Shown piece by piece: positions 17,345-32,300 of a DNA stretch of 64,000 bases (position 1 is the first letter of the stretch; the number at the start of each line of letters is the position of its first letter). The translations under genes were made by a program, and so were the position numbers. Below the pieces are notes generated by a model. The model saw only the letters and a list, made by a program, of their open reading frames with translations, was not told where the DNA came from and made no database searches. Source of the stretch: CAXGTL01 sp964645705 (lineage in GTDB: Archaea > Nanobdellota > Nanobdellia > Woesearchaeales > CAXGTL01). The stretch spans positions 1 through 64,000 of the forward strand of contig CAZYAB010000003.1 in assembly GCA_964645705.1 (NCBI GenBank), in the 5' to 3' direction.

Positions 17345-20300
17345 GATATAATTGGTCCTATTGATGTGGAAAGTTTAACACCAGAAGAAGTTAAATTACC
17401 TCTTGAATGGGATGATAAAAATCCTGATTTTAATTTATTAGATGAGAAAACTGTTAAATTGATTGATTTTACTAAGTTTAAGACTGATCAAGATCTTTCA
17501 GATCTTTTTGAAAATCCTAGGTTGTATAATGCTATTACACTTCCACAATGGCAAAGATTAAGCAAAGAACAAATTAAGTATGGTACTAATCTGTATAAGA
17601 TTCCTGATTTAGCTAAACTAGATCCTAATGTTGCAAGAGAAGTTATTGTTGAGAAGTATAAGTTAAATGATAAAATAAAGATAGAATTCAAAGGTGTACA
17701 AAATGTAGTTATATCTGTAGATGGAAAATTAAGTCATATTGGTAAAAATGGCAAGCCTTATTCAATTGATTTGGACGATTTAAAAGATGTTGTTTCAATA
17801 ACTGCTGTGCAACCGCTTCATGAACATCATTCAGGATTTATAATAGAGAATAAGGTAGTTGTATTATCTGATCAAAGTTTTGAATTAACTAGAAAAGATG
17901 GTAATTATGTTATTATTGATCCTGTTACTGGAAATAAGATTCTAACTATTGAATCAGAAGAAGGAGGAGTTAGTATAGAAGATGGTAAAATAAAACTTGC
18001 GCAAGGTACAAGGATTATTCCTAAAGGTTCACATGGAATAGGATTTGAGTCTCATGATGATGAAACATATATTGATGTTTCTATTGTTGATAATAATTAT
18101 GAAATAAATGTAGGTGGTCCTTCCAAGTTTTCAGGCGATTTCCATGGATTGCCTATAGAAGGTGCTAATTTTAAAGGAAGTTTATTGTTTACAGTGCCTG
18201 TTGATCAAAGTTCTAATGCTTTTATGTCTGTTGATGTTACTTCTGGTTATTTTAATGCTGGTAAAGATTCTGAAGATAAATGGCTAGATAAGTATAATGG
18301 TAAGTTTAAAGCTGTGTATAAAAATAATGAATTTTATGAAACTGTTTTGAAATCTAAAGAAAGCTGGGCTCAAGTAGATGGTTATGGAAAGTTATTGAAC
18401 AGAGATGGAAAACCAACTATGTTGAGTGCTGATTTTGGTGCTGCTGGACAGCTAAGAGTATTGGTTGCTGAGCAAAAAGCATTACAAGTTGAGTTAGATG
18501 GTTTAGATGAAGGTTCATCAGAATTAACAGGCATTAATAATAAAATAAAAGCAAAAAATGCTGAAATAAAAGCTGAATTAGAAAGATTAAGACAAGAAAA
18601 AGGGATTACTAACTTAGTGTTTAGTGATGGTATAGATGCGACTGGTATAGGTGTTTATAGATATGAATCTGGATTTGGGAGTAGTTTGAATAAATATATT
18701 GAAGGAATGCATGAATCTTCGATTGTTTCAACTAAGTACGAAGTTAATCCTAATACAAATAAAGAAATAAAAGCTTTTATTGTACATTCTTATGAAGAGG
18801 ATCTTGGTGGAGTAGATATTGCTAAGGTGGGCTCTGAATGGATGATTCTTGATAAAGATGGTAAACCTATTAGTGATGATAATCCTATGCAAGAATTTTT
18901 GTTTACAAAGACTAAAGGCGCGATTTCTGTTTCTGTATCTACTAATAGTCTTTTGGAGCTTGGATTTTTAAAAGATGATTTAGGAAAACTTAATACTGAT
19001 TATAAAATGGTGCCTTCAGATATTATGCTTGTTCCTGTTTCATCTGATAAAGGTTTGTTGAAAAGTCTTTACATGGATTCTGATGCTAATTATGTTTTGA
19101 CTGATAAAGGGTTTAAAGTAATGGATGGAAAAGCTTTAGCTGATCAGGTCGAAGATTTTAGAGAGTCAAGGAGTAAGTTAGTTGCTGGAAGAGCAGCTGT
19201 TTCTGCTGTTGTTAGTTCAAAGATTGAATCACTTGAATCTGAGTTGAGTGTTGCTGATCAAGAACTTGATTCACTTGGTAAAAAGTATGGTGATTTGCAC
19301 ACTAAGATGAATGAAATAAGGAGATTGTCAGTACAATTAGATGATGATAAAAATCCTTTAACAGATGAACAAAAAGTACAAGTTAATGCAAAGATCGATG
19401 GATTGTGGCAAGAATTGTCAAAGAGTTATACAAAAGAAAATGTTGAACAGTATGATAAAGAATGGGTTGTATTAGCAAATAATAGAAACAATGTTATTAA
19501 TAAATTAAGAGATATTAATACTTGGAAAGATTTCCAAAACGTTGCAAATTCTGTTCCTTATGATATGTTGCCGAGTGAAGTTGCGTCTGTTTATGATCAA
19601 TTAAAACAAGTTCAAACTGATAGGTTAACTACTGAGGAAAGTAAACTTGTTGATACTTTTGTTGATGCGAGTTTGAGTAATGATAAAGCCAGTCTTAGTA
19701 AAATAGCTAGTAAAGAAAGTCATGGTAATGAGATTAGAAAATTAGCATATTCAGGCATTGCAAAGATATATGAGGGAGAAGGTGATTGGAGTAATGCAAA
19801 AGGACAATATAATGAAATATTAAAAATTGTTCCTGATGATAAAGCTGCTCTTAATGGTGTAAGAAGAGCAGATGTTGAACAATTAGCTGTAAAAATTGGC
19901 AAAAATAATCTTGCATGGTTTGAATCATTTAAGAAAGAAGATAAGCCTGAAGAATTGACTTCTGATATGGTTAGTACTAAGTTAAATGAAATTGTTAGTA
20001 AGTTAGAGGGGGCTGGTGCAACTAAGCAAGAGATTGCCAGGTTTAAGAGTCAGTTTGCGTCTTCATTAAATAGAGCAAGGGTTGATAATCTTAATCATCT
20101 TTCTAATCATTACGCTAATCTAGATATTAAATTGGTTGAAGGTGAAGGAGAAGAAGGTGTTGATTATAAAGAATTAGCTAAAAAATATAGTGAAGCATCC
20201 ATAAAATTAAATGAACAGTTAAAAGACAAGTATAGAGATTCTGTTTCGCTTTCATCTTTAGGTTCATCATATAGGTCTCATACTAGTTTTGTTGAAACAG

Positions 20301-23300
20301 ATTCTGAAAAAAATGAATTATTAAGAAATGCTGAGTCACAATATGAAGATGCTATTTATTCGGGGATTATTGAAAAAGATTTTACAGATATTAAAGATAT
20401 TTATAGAGATTATTCAAATCTTGCTTATACTCGGCAAGCACTTGGTAAACATGAACTTGCTATTCTTGATTTTGGTAAAGCAAAAGATTATTTGGATCCT
20501 GTCAAAGATAGAGATATATATAATTCTCTTGACTTGGGTTCTGCTGGTTCGTACCTTGCTTTAGAAAATTATGATGAGGCTATGAAATATTATCAAGGTG
20601 TTGTTGATAATACAGAAGTAGATTCATCTCAAAGAGATTCTGCTTATTATGGTTTGGCACAGATTTATGTGGCGCAAGAGAATTATCAATATGCAGAATT
20701 TTTACTTGAAGATCTGAAAGATAAGCCAGGTTATGAAGATGGTGCTGGTTATCTTTTGGGTAGAATTGAATCAAGAAAAGTTGTTGAAGAAGTTGTTGAA
20801 GAAATAGAGACTGGAGTTCTTTCTGATCAAATTTATGAATCACAATTATCAGTAAATAAATTAACTGATGAATTAAAAACTGTTGAAGAACGTATTAAAC
20901 TAGCTAAAATGCCAGGAGCAGCAGAAGCAAGAGGCAGAGCGGCAGGCTATGGTATTAAAATTGATACTGAAGAAGAATTAATTAAACAAAAAGAAGAATT
21001 AGAATTAAAATTAGGACAAGAACAAGATAAATTAAGTGATCTAAGAAAAAGATATGTGAGTGGATCAATGTTAATTTCTGATCAAGAAGTAGGATCAATG
21101 GTCAATGATTATTCTGATGAAGTTCAAGCTTTAGAAGAGCAAGTAATTAAACAAAGAGAAGAATATAATCAGAAAATTGATAAGATGTTTGTTTCACAAA
21201 GTGATTTAGAGGAGAGGGGAAAGTTATTAGCAGATTTGAAAGCTGCTGAAACTGATCTAAAAGCTCGTAAAGATGCATTAGAATTTTTAAAAGAAATAAA
21301 AACAGAAAAAGGTTATCAGAAGTTAGTAGAATCTGTTGATGGTTCAAGATTGTTATTGGGCGTTGCAGAAACTTCTATATCAGATATTAGAAAAGGAGAT
21401 AGATTAGATGGTTTTATAGTTAGTGAAATTGTTTCGGATCAAGGACTTATAAAAATTTATTCTGGTGAAGGTGATGAAAGAAGGTTAATAACTGCTTCAA
21501 GAGATAGTAGTAAAAAATTAGATGAACTTGGAGTGTCTTATATTACTCCTAAGTTGACTGATGAATCCAATAAAGCATTTAATAAAATATTAGATAAAGC
21601 AAAACAAGGTGATGATTCTGCTATCAAGTTTGTTGTACTCTCATCTCAACAAGGATCATTAAATAAAGATTATTATAATCTTGTTGTTGATCAAAGTAGA
21701 GAAAATTTAATGGCTACAGAACAGTCTGTTAAAGCTGCTGAGGAAAAGTTAAGGCTGGCGAATAAACAAGGTGGTTGGTGGGACTTAATAACAAATCCCG
21801 AAGAACAGAATTTGATAGATGAGGCAGAACGTAATCTTGAAAATGAAAGAATACGGTTAGCTACTGCAGAAGGTGTTAAAAGAAATGTTCTCTCCCCTGC
21901 TACTAAAATTAAATATATTTTACCTGAGAATAGAGAAAGGTTTGTTGAAATCTTGCATGATCAAGTTGAGACAAATGCTTATGTTATGAAAGTTGAAAGA
22001 GGAAGAGATCCTGATACTGATGATTGGTCTATGTGGAATCCTAAAGGTTGGTTCTTTGGTTCTGATGAATACCTAGAAGCAAAAGAAGATTTGGCATTAT
22101 CTGCTCATGATTATTCTGAAGGATTGAATACTTATGTAGATATGTTAGAAGATAAGCCTAAAGAGGATTTCATGAATAAATTAAGGTTTGATACTGCTGG
22201 TGAAGTTGATAGAAGAATTGAATTAGATGATGTAAGAAGTGATAAAAGAACAGGGTTTGAAAATATTGCTTTGAAAGAAACAACAAGAACTCATTTTTCT
22301 GTTATTGATAAGTTTGATGTTGCAAAAGAACATAATGATTATGATGAAGAAACTGTTGCTGCTGTTGCTGCTTCAAGAACATCTGAAAGAGAATTGAATT
22401 TAGTTATTCCAGAAGAAAGAGGTAGTTTCAGAGATGCCGGTACTGTAGAGAATGGTTATTTTGAAGCTAAGAAAAATGAGTTGGCTGTTTTAGCTAAAAA
22501 AGGTCGTAATGTTGAAGCTGATAGGGTTTTGGATGAATTAGTTGACATTATGGTCGAGGATAGGTTAGATGAAGAAGAAGAGATTCATGGTGGAAAAGAT
22601 TTCGAAGTTGGAGCAGGTATTACTAATTATGGAGCTGCATATACTGGGGGAAGTATACTTACTAATATAAAAGAAGGTTTATATGGACTTGGCAGTTTAG
22701 TAGGACTTACTGATCATAGTACTTCTTCTGGTAAGTTAATGGAAGAGGTTCGTCAGATTAGAGATGAAAATACTGATTACAGAGTTGGTAAAGCTAGATT
22801 GAGACAGGAAGGAGCATCAATAGATGATCTTAAACCTAAAGAAAGGGATGCATTATTAAGCAGAGGTTATTTAGTTGAAAAAGATGATAAAGTAGTTGTT
22901 AATGATAAATATGATTATTCTGATGATTTGATAAAAGTACAAGAGAAATTAGATGATAATAGGCCGTGGGAGGTTAGTGCTGTAGGATCGGCTATTGCAA
23001 AAAGCACAAGTCCTTATGAAGTTAGTGTTATGTTTGCAGGTGCTTATACAATGGGTGCTGCCACTAATCTTGTAAATAGAGGTTATGGAGCATTAAAAGT
23101 ACTTGAGGAAACAGGAAGAATAAGTGCAAGGGCTTATAAGACTCTTAATGTTGCAAGTAAAGTTGTTGGTCAAAGCATAATTCTTACTTCTTTTGCTTAT
23201 CCAAGGGTTACATTTGAAATAAAGGGAAAGATTGAAGAATTAGGTTTTAGTAAAGAAAGCGGTTTATGGTTTGCACAAAAAATGATTGAAAGTGCTGAAA

Positions 23301-26300
23301 CAACTCTTGCATTCAAATGGATCAATGCAATGCCTACTAGAAAAATGGCTGGTTCTGGTCTTATAGGTACTGTTGCTAGTGCGGCTACAAGTGCATTTGG
23401 TATGTCTGCTTGGCAAGAAGCAAAAGCTGTTGGTGTTAATTTTGTAACAGGCAAATATGATACTGGTCAACAATTGGCAGAAGATGTATGGGGTGCAGAA
23501 GGAAAAGCAGGAATATTCCAAAGAGTGTTGATTAATACTGCTGGTTCTATACCAACATTCTTAATACTTGAAGCAACACAAGGTGCTTCTGAAAGAAGAG
23601 CAGCAGAAACTAGAAGAGAAATACCTACTGTTAAGAAAACTTATGTAGAGACATTTAAATTAACTAGTGTAAGTGAATTAAAAACTTCAGCAATGGAAGT
23701 ACAAGCAAATGTAGAAGCAAGACAAGTTGAAGCTTATAAAGCATCTCAAGAATTTGAAAATGCAAGGACCAAGCTAACAAAAGCTAAAAGCAAAGGCAAA
23801 GGAGTTGCAGAAGCAAGAACAGAGTTAGCAAGAGCAGAAGAAATTCATAAAAAAGCAAGTGATGCTTTAACACAAGCAAGAAAATCAGCAAATCCTGTAC
23901 TAAAGGATTATTTTTCACAGGAATTAAGATTGGGTGAAGATAGTTTAGAAATGCTTAACTTGAATAGAGAAGCAAAATTAATGGAGTACGGAGAATACAA
24001 AACACAAGGAGATCATGCAAAAGCTGCTGAAGCAAAAGCAGAAGCATTGAATCTTCTTAAGGGTGTTGAAACGCGTCTTAGTGAACAACCTCAAACAAAA
24101 GAGATAAGTAAGAAATTAGATATGACAAGAGATTTGATTGCAATAGAAAGTTTAGAATTAAAATTAGAAGGTACTGAATTAACAACTTCTCGCGAAATTG
24201 TTGATACAAGGGCAGAATTATTTTCTAAAAGAAAAAGTCATCTAATAAAACAACTTTCAAATGGTGATTTAACAATAGATCAGTATGATCAATCAATGGC
24301 TGATAATGCTAATGAAGCATTAACTACTTTTGATATAAATATTAGATCTTTAGCAGATCAAAAAGCAGATCTTGAAAACAAAAGAGATAATGCTGAAAGA
24401 GAAATAGAACAATATACAGAAGCAAAGTTTGGAGCTGATGTTGAACAAGCAAAATTGCTTGATCAAAGAATTGCTGAAAGTAAAGTTGTTGTTAGGAATT
24501 CTAATCTTGAATTGGCAAGAGTAATAGATGGTGTGGATAATCTGAATTTCCAAGCTAGTGAAGTGTATAGAGAATTAGGTATAAAAGTCGATAAAGCACA
24601 ATTCAGAGAAGTCATCAGACAAACAGAAAACATATACAAACAAGGAATAATTGGCGATGAAATAAGACAACTAGGACTTGAAAATGCGCCTAAAGAACAA
24701 GTTATAACAAAATTACAAGAACTTCATAATTTACAAAATCAAGAATTATTAAGAGGTCAAAAAGCTCAAGAAAATTTAATTTCTAAAGAATTAAGAAAAG
24801 GTGAATTGTCTAGAGAATTAGAGCTTTTACAAAAACAACATGGATTGTCAAGAGATATTGCTATATTAAATCAAGAAAGAATGATTGAGACTTTTGATAG
24901 TGGTAATTCTGAAATTATTACTGGATTTGAAAATACAATAGACATAAAAATTAATGAAATGAAATCTGTTTCAGAGGCTTACAATAGAGAGGTAAGATTA
25001 AGACAATTGTCAGAGCAACAAGTAAGAGGTATAGAGATTACTTCTATTGATGAAACTGTTAATTTTGAATCTTTAAATGAATTGCAAAATATGAGGAAAG
25101 CTGCTGAAGAATATGCAAGTAAGCAAGAAGTTGAAACAGGAAAAAAGCCCGATGTGTTTAGACAAGAAGTAAGGGTAAATGAACAAGGTCAACAAGAACA
25201 AGTTGTAGAAGTTAGAACTTCTCAGACTGAAGCTGTAAGATTTATTAATGATTTAAGTAGGAGTGGAAATTTTAGAACAGAGGTTGTTAATCCTGAAACT
25301 GGTCAAGAAATAAAATTATCTGAAGTAAGACAAAATGCTGTAGAAATTGTAAGTGAAGTTTGTAAAGATTTTATTTCTGCTAAGAACGATGCTAATAATA
25401 AATTGTATTTTAAAGAAGGTGGAGGAGAGTACGAAATTTCTTCAGATATGTTTGTTAAAGTAGTAGAAGGAACATTTGGTGGTCAAAAAATAATATCTGC
25501 GCCTGCTGGTGGTGGAAAATCAACAATATTGTTTGTTACTGGCCCTGCAGCTAGAGCAAAAATGACAGGAGAAACCCAGGTTATTTTGATGAGAAATGCA
25601 GGTGATTTGAATTCTTTTGAAAGTAGGGGTGCTAATACTTTCTTTGAGCAACAAGGTATAGAATATATTAGATATGTACATGGTGAAACCAAGGCAGGTG
25701 ATTTTGTTAATCAGGTAGAGGCTGCAAAAGCTGCTGGTAAAGAAGTTGTAATAGGAACTACAGATAGTTTCATATTTTCTGATTTAGCAACAGAAGGACC
25801 AGAGATTAAAGTCATAGATATTATGACTAAGAATACAAACATATGGGCTGATGAAGTTGATGCAACACTTGCAATGGCTAAAACTTATATTTCTAATGTT
25901 GATGCAACAGGATCAACAGGCGCTCCTAAAGTTAAAATAGTTGAGTTAAGTACTTCTCAATATGAAGGTAAATTAGTATTAGATTCTTTTATGAAATCAA
26001 CTGAGTTAGTCAAACATGCAACTGATTATGCAAAATCAACAGGTTCAGAATTAGTTGTTACAAGTGATGTAGAAGGAACAAGGCCTGTTTATAGTGATGC
26101 TGTGTTACAAAGATCTGCTGAGTTATTATATGTTCAAGATCAAGCAATGATGCAAGGCAGAGAAATTACTCTTTCAGAAGCTTCGAGAGAATTAGCAAGT
26201 ACAAGATTGTCAAGTTCTGAACAACAATTAGCAAGAAGGTTCTTAGAAGGTAAATTATCTGATACAGATCTGCAACAGTTAAGACCAGGAACTGAATCAA

Positions 26301-29300
26301 GACTTGCGAATTTAGATGCTGCTGCTCGTGATGCCAGAACTACTGAACTAATTAGTGAAATGAACCAAAATTTTAGAATGGTAAGAGAATCAATGAACAG
26401 TCTTGCTGACTTTAGCACAAAACAACTTAGAAAAGATTTTGGTCCTAAATCTGATATGCAAACTGACATAGTTCCTTGGGAAAAGAAGACTGGCGAAAGT
26501 AGAACAGAATATTCAAATCCTTTTGATGCTTTGGCGTCAAAGTATGAGGCCTATAGAAAAGCTCCTGAGCTTTTCAATGGTATAGAACCTAATTATGGTG
26601 ACATAGAAATAGGTGTTCAATCAATTGGAACAAACTCAATAAGAATATTGGCACTTGCACAAGCTCGCGGCAGTAATATTATAGGAGCAAGTGCTGCGCC
26701 TGGTGCACAAACATTAGCTTATGCTAAGTTATTAGGATTAGATGTTTCAGGTGTAAAAGCAAGCAATGCAGAAGTGTTTGGAGAAACAGGCGTGGTTAGG
26801 AATGCAGAAGGTATGAAACCTGTTGACGAAGTTATGCATGTTAGGTTTAAAAAGGGCGCTTTAAATGATTTGGAAGCAATAAAATTACAAGAATTAAAAA
26901 CAAAAATGCCTGGGTCTAGTGAACTAGATCTAAGATTAGAAGCATCAAGACTTGCAGAAATCGAACATCAAGCAAGAGGATTAGAAGATGTTATGATTGC
27001 TTCTTCAGGAGAACGGAACACTCAATTTGAAACGACGCAATTTAAACAAGCTGTTGAAGCTGTTAAAAATGGTGATGTTGAAAATGTTAGATATGATTTT
27101 GAAAATCAAGTGCCTAGAACTTCTTTGGAAGGAATTGTTGATTATTTAACAACAACAAAGCCTGATTTGTTTACATCAGAAACTGCTAGAGAGTATTTTG
27201 AAACAGGAAGAATGAGTACTCATGAAGCTGCAGATTATCTTGTTTGGGAACAAATGGTTGAAACTAGGATGAAAAGTGGAAGATCTAGGCAAGTTGCAAT
27301 ACAAGATATACAAAATTTACCTTCAACACATCTTTATACTGATACTACTAAATTTATTTCAAAAGAAGCTTTGCTTTTAGGAGTGAAAAGGGCTCATTCA
27401 AATGCTGATTATTTAATAGAATCAACTTCAAATGATAATTATCAAATCTGGAAAAGAACTTCTGATGGTGGATTTGAAAAAGTAAGTCGTTCAGAAGCAA
27501 GAGATTTATTCAGTGAAAATAAATTCAAACCAAAGAATGATAATCTGGTTCAAGAATTTACTGCATCTGAAGTAAGTGATATTTATTTAACATCAATGAA
27601 AAGGTCTGGTGGTGTGAATGAAGTAGTTCTGTTGCTTCAGTCAGATTATTCCGTTGGTAAAGATCCTGCTTTCTTACCAAGAAATACACAAGGAATGACT
27701 TTTACAGATACTAGTGTTTCTGGTTATGATACTGTGCAAGCTGTTAAGAGAGGAAGAGGATCTGATACTGGTTTGTTAACAGGTCCTTTGAAAGGTTTTG
27801 AACAGCACACTTTGGTTGTGTTTGATGTTGAAGGTGGTGCTGAATTAAAACTTAGTGATGTTAAATCGTCTATACCTTCAGACACTGTCGCTATTGAAAC
27901 TACTCAAAATTATGATTCTGTTAGAAAGATGTTTGACATGAATGACGAAGTTGTTCAAAGAAGTGTACATGAACAAGCACAAAGAAGAGTTCCTGAAGTT
28001 TTAGTAGTTAATGCTCTTCTTGAAGCAAGGTCACTTGCTATGGAAAACGGAAATATTGAAGCAGTTGCATTATTAGATAAAGCAAGGCTTGATTGGCAAA
28101 ATAAAGTTGGAGCAAGGGATAGTTTTTATAGAGGTGAGCAAAACACTCTTAGATCATTAGACACTGAATATAATACTGCTCAAGATTTCTTAGATGCATT
28201 AGCTGGAAAAAAACAAGGTTTGTCAAGACCATTAAATGCTGAGCAATCAAGATTCTTTAGTGAAATTACTGCTTCTTTTAAATCAGGAGATGGTTTACAA
28301 GAGTTCTTTAATCAGCATGCTACGCCTGAGATAGGAAGAACTAGTTTGGAATTTGCAACTGAAGCTGTTGCTGAATTAAGAGGTACTGCACAAGGTAAAA
28401 CTCTTGAACAAGCAAAACAAATATTTAAAGAAAATGTTTTAGCAATTGACCTTCCAGAAACTACTTCAAGTACTGGAAGAGCTGCAGAACAAGTTGCTTC
28501 AGTAGAATCATATTTACAAGAATTAGTCACAGAGCAACAAAGATCAACAACAGAATCTAGAGAAGTTGCTGAGCAAAGAAGATCCAGTGTCAGAACAAGC
28601 ACACAAGAATATCTAGTTGATATGTCACGAGATGTTTTAACACCTGCAGAAGCTTCGTCAACATTAGCAGGACTTACTGAAATACCTCTTGCTGAAAGGC
28701 CTGCTGCAATTAATGAATTTGTTGTAGGATTGCCATTATCAAATCAAGAAAGAGATTCTGTTGCTTTAGATTTGAATACAAGGATTACAGTTGAAGAGTT
28801 GTATGGTCGTTCATATGAACAAGGAATCCCTGTAGAAGATTTATCTTCTGTTTATAATGATGCATTAACATTAACTTATGCTCAAGAACAACCATCACAG
28901 CGAGATCTATTATTTGAACAAGCAATCGAAGCATTTAAACAAAAACATGCTCAAGAACAAGCACTTGTTGAAGAACCTGTGTATGCAGAACAACTTCAAG
29001 AAGCTGCATTCTTTAATCCAGATTCTACAGCTATTGACAAAGGCTTTGTAAAAGAAAATAAATTTGATGTTAGCATTGTTGCTATGGAAGTTGAATCATT
29101 AGGTAGTGTGTTAAAAGATGCTTCTATTAGGAATACTGGTTCATTTAAAACTAATATTGATGGACAAGATTATGTTGTTGAATTAGTAAATAGTAATACT
29201 GGAACTATTGATACTACTAGAGCTGGTTATGAAATTGATACTGTTGAGAAAAAGATAAAGATATCAACAAAAACACCTTTTGATGTTACTAGTTTAATAC

Positions 29301-32300
29301 AAAATGATAATACTTTCAAACAACAAAATAAAGAAATGACTAGGCAGAAAGCTAAACAAGCAGTGCTTACAACAGAAGTTGCACATGAATTTGGTGCTGC
29401 TGTATATACAATTAGGCATGGTGAAGATGTTAAAAAAGAAAGTGCAGAAGCACATGCATTTGGTGCAATGGTTGCTAAACAAGTTGCAAAGAGTATTCCT
29501 ATAGAACTTGCAACTAAAGTAACAACTCAAAGAATGATTGATTTTGAAAGAGGTGCGAGTATTGAGAAACCTGTAATAGAACAAATTGAAAAAACAGAAA
29601 CAAAGAAAACAATAACAAATAAAGATGAAATTGCTTATGTTCTTAATAATAATGATGATCCTGAAGTTAGTCTTAAAGTTGGTGATAAGTTGGTAAGGTC
29701 AACTGGTACTGAAAGGATTGTTAAATCTGTAGATGATAAAGGAGTTGTATTTGAAAGAGTTAGAAAAACTCAGCGTATAAAAGATTTTAGAGTGACTCCT
29801 ATTGCAATTCCTAGTCAAGTTGATAGGATACAGAAAAGAGACGGTACTGTGTTGTATGAAAATGATGGAACAGAAGAAAGTATTAAATTGATTGCTAGTA
29901 GATTGCGTGATCTGCGTATTGATGATGAAATAGTAATAGAAGATACTATAAGAAGAGTAGGTGGTGCACAAGGTTTTGAAATAAGGTATAATGATGTGTA
30001 CTATGAACCAAATACTAATAATGAATTAAAAACATTGAATGGTATTACTTCAATTGAGAAAACCGTTGAAAAGGTTGAACCTGTTGATGACGCATCTTTG
30101 AGAGAACAATGGGGTGGAGATGAATTAATTATTGAGGATGATTATGGAACTTATACATATAAAAGAGGAGACACAGTCAAATTAATTAGAGAGATTACTG
30201 TTGACCCTGAGACTGCAAAAGATATTATTGATAATAAAAAAGGATGGTCAAGATATTTATCACAAGAATTTAATGGTGATTTAGAAGCATATAAAGCTTG
30301 GTTAAAAGCACAAGGATTTGGACCAAGCATAATGTTGGGCCAAACTTGGAATACAGGTGGAATGGGAATAAGTACTTCTCATGTTACTGGTCATGATACT
30401 GGTTCATATCCTTTGTCTGAAAGATCTGATAAAATTAGTTTAATTTACCATATAGAAATTCCTGCTGAAAAAGTTGTAAAGGCTTTAGGTGAAGAAAGAT
30501 TTATTGATTTTGATGGCATGTCTGAAAAACATGAAATAGAAGGAGTGGCAATACTACCTAAAGGTTTTGAACAAAAAGAAGATGCTATGGATTATGCATT
30601 TATTGAACATAGCCAAATTGAATTTGAAATTAGTTTTCTTCATGAAATACCTGAAAAATATATTAAAAATATAGTTACTAGGCCAGGAGGGGCAAGTGGT
30701 GAATTTGTCCAAGATTCTAGAGATGCCATCAATAATATGATGAAAGGTGATAGATTTATTTCTAATAAAGAATTAATAGATGAAACTATTACTACATTAA
30801 GATCAAAGATGCAGTCAAAAGTAGTTAAAGGTGATCCTAATAAAGATTTAACATCTGCTGAATATGTTATTGTTGTTAATCAAGAACTTTTAGAAAAAGC
30901 AATTAAAGATGTTGATTCATTAATTACAAAAACAAAAGATAATAAATTTAAACAAGCAGTTGAAAAAAATCCAGAGCTCGAAGAGTTTGTAAATATATTA
31001 CAAGAATATAGTGATTTCTTGAATACAAAATTAGAAGAGATTAGTGTTAAACTTGTCGATGTTTCTGAGTTACAAAATCTTAGACAAGGTGATAAGATCA
31101 TTGATTCAGAAGGAACTGAGAGAACTGTTAAGTCTGTTGATGATGATATTTTAGTGTTTGCAACACGTCAAGAAGGTTATGAACCTAATTTTATAGCAAA
31201 TGTTCCTACAGTTACTATTCAAAGTTTAGAAGTTAGAGATAATTTAGGTAATTATAAACCATTGACTGGTTATGAAATGGCTAACAGGTTGAATAGTTTG
31301 AGTATTGATGATAGAATTACTTTTAGGAATGGAAAAATTTGGGAAGTTGGCGGTAGAACAGGAGTAGATTTAACATATACTGAAATATTTGATGAAGCAA
31401 TAACTTTAGATGAATTACAAAACATGAATATTGTTTCTATTGAGAAAAAACATGTTGAACCTGTAACTTCTGTTGAGGTTTCTATTAAAGGAGAAAAACC
31501 TATTATATTAACAGAAGGTGAGGAAATAAGGATTGGCAGACAAACAGATAATGATATCAGGCCAATGCGTATAAGAATTTCTAGGTATCATGCTAGAATT
31601 TTTATTGAAAATGGAGAACTTTTGATCGAGGATCTTGATAGTTCTAATGGTGTTTTTGTTGATGGTGAAAAAGTTAAAGAGAATGAAGATAGAGAAAATA
31701 AAAAAGTAAGGCAAATAAGTGTTGATTCTAAAATCAATCTTGCGAATGAAGTAGATATTGACATAAATGAAATTAAAGAAGAGATTCAAGATACAGAAAT
31801 AGTCATGCCATATGATGAACCAGAACAACCTGAAAGAGATTTGTATGATTTGTTAGCAGAAGTTGAAATGTTTGAAGCTCAAGCAAGACAAGATTTTGCA
31901 AAAGTAACTCCTAAACCAAGTTTATTTGGATTGGGTTCTGCGCCTAATTTAAAACATCTGTTTTCTGGTTGGAATAATCAAAGAAAAGCTAATAGTCTTA
32001 AGGAAAAAGCTAAGTTAATTGTTGTTGATCAAGAACCAGTTGATGATGAAATTAGTGTTGGCTTAGAATTTGAATTAGAATCAGGATTTATATTTAAAAC
32101 AAAAACAAAGCAAAAAGTAGTGGGTCGTAGTTTTGATAATGGTTTTGTTATTGAAGATGAAGATGGCAATATAAAGAATATGAAGAGATATGAAGTAGAA
32201 CAAGCAATTGCTAAGTCAAAAGGTTTGACAACAATGCATGCTTCTACTTCGTATGATGCTTTGATTAGCATACTAACTTCTGGTAATTATATTGCGTCAA

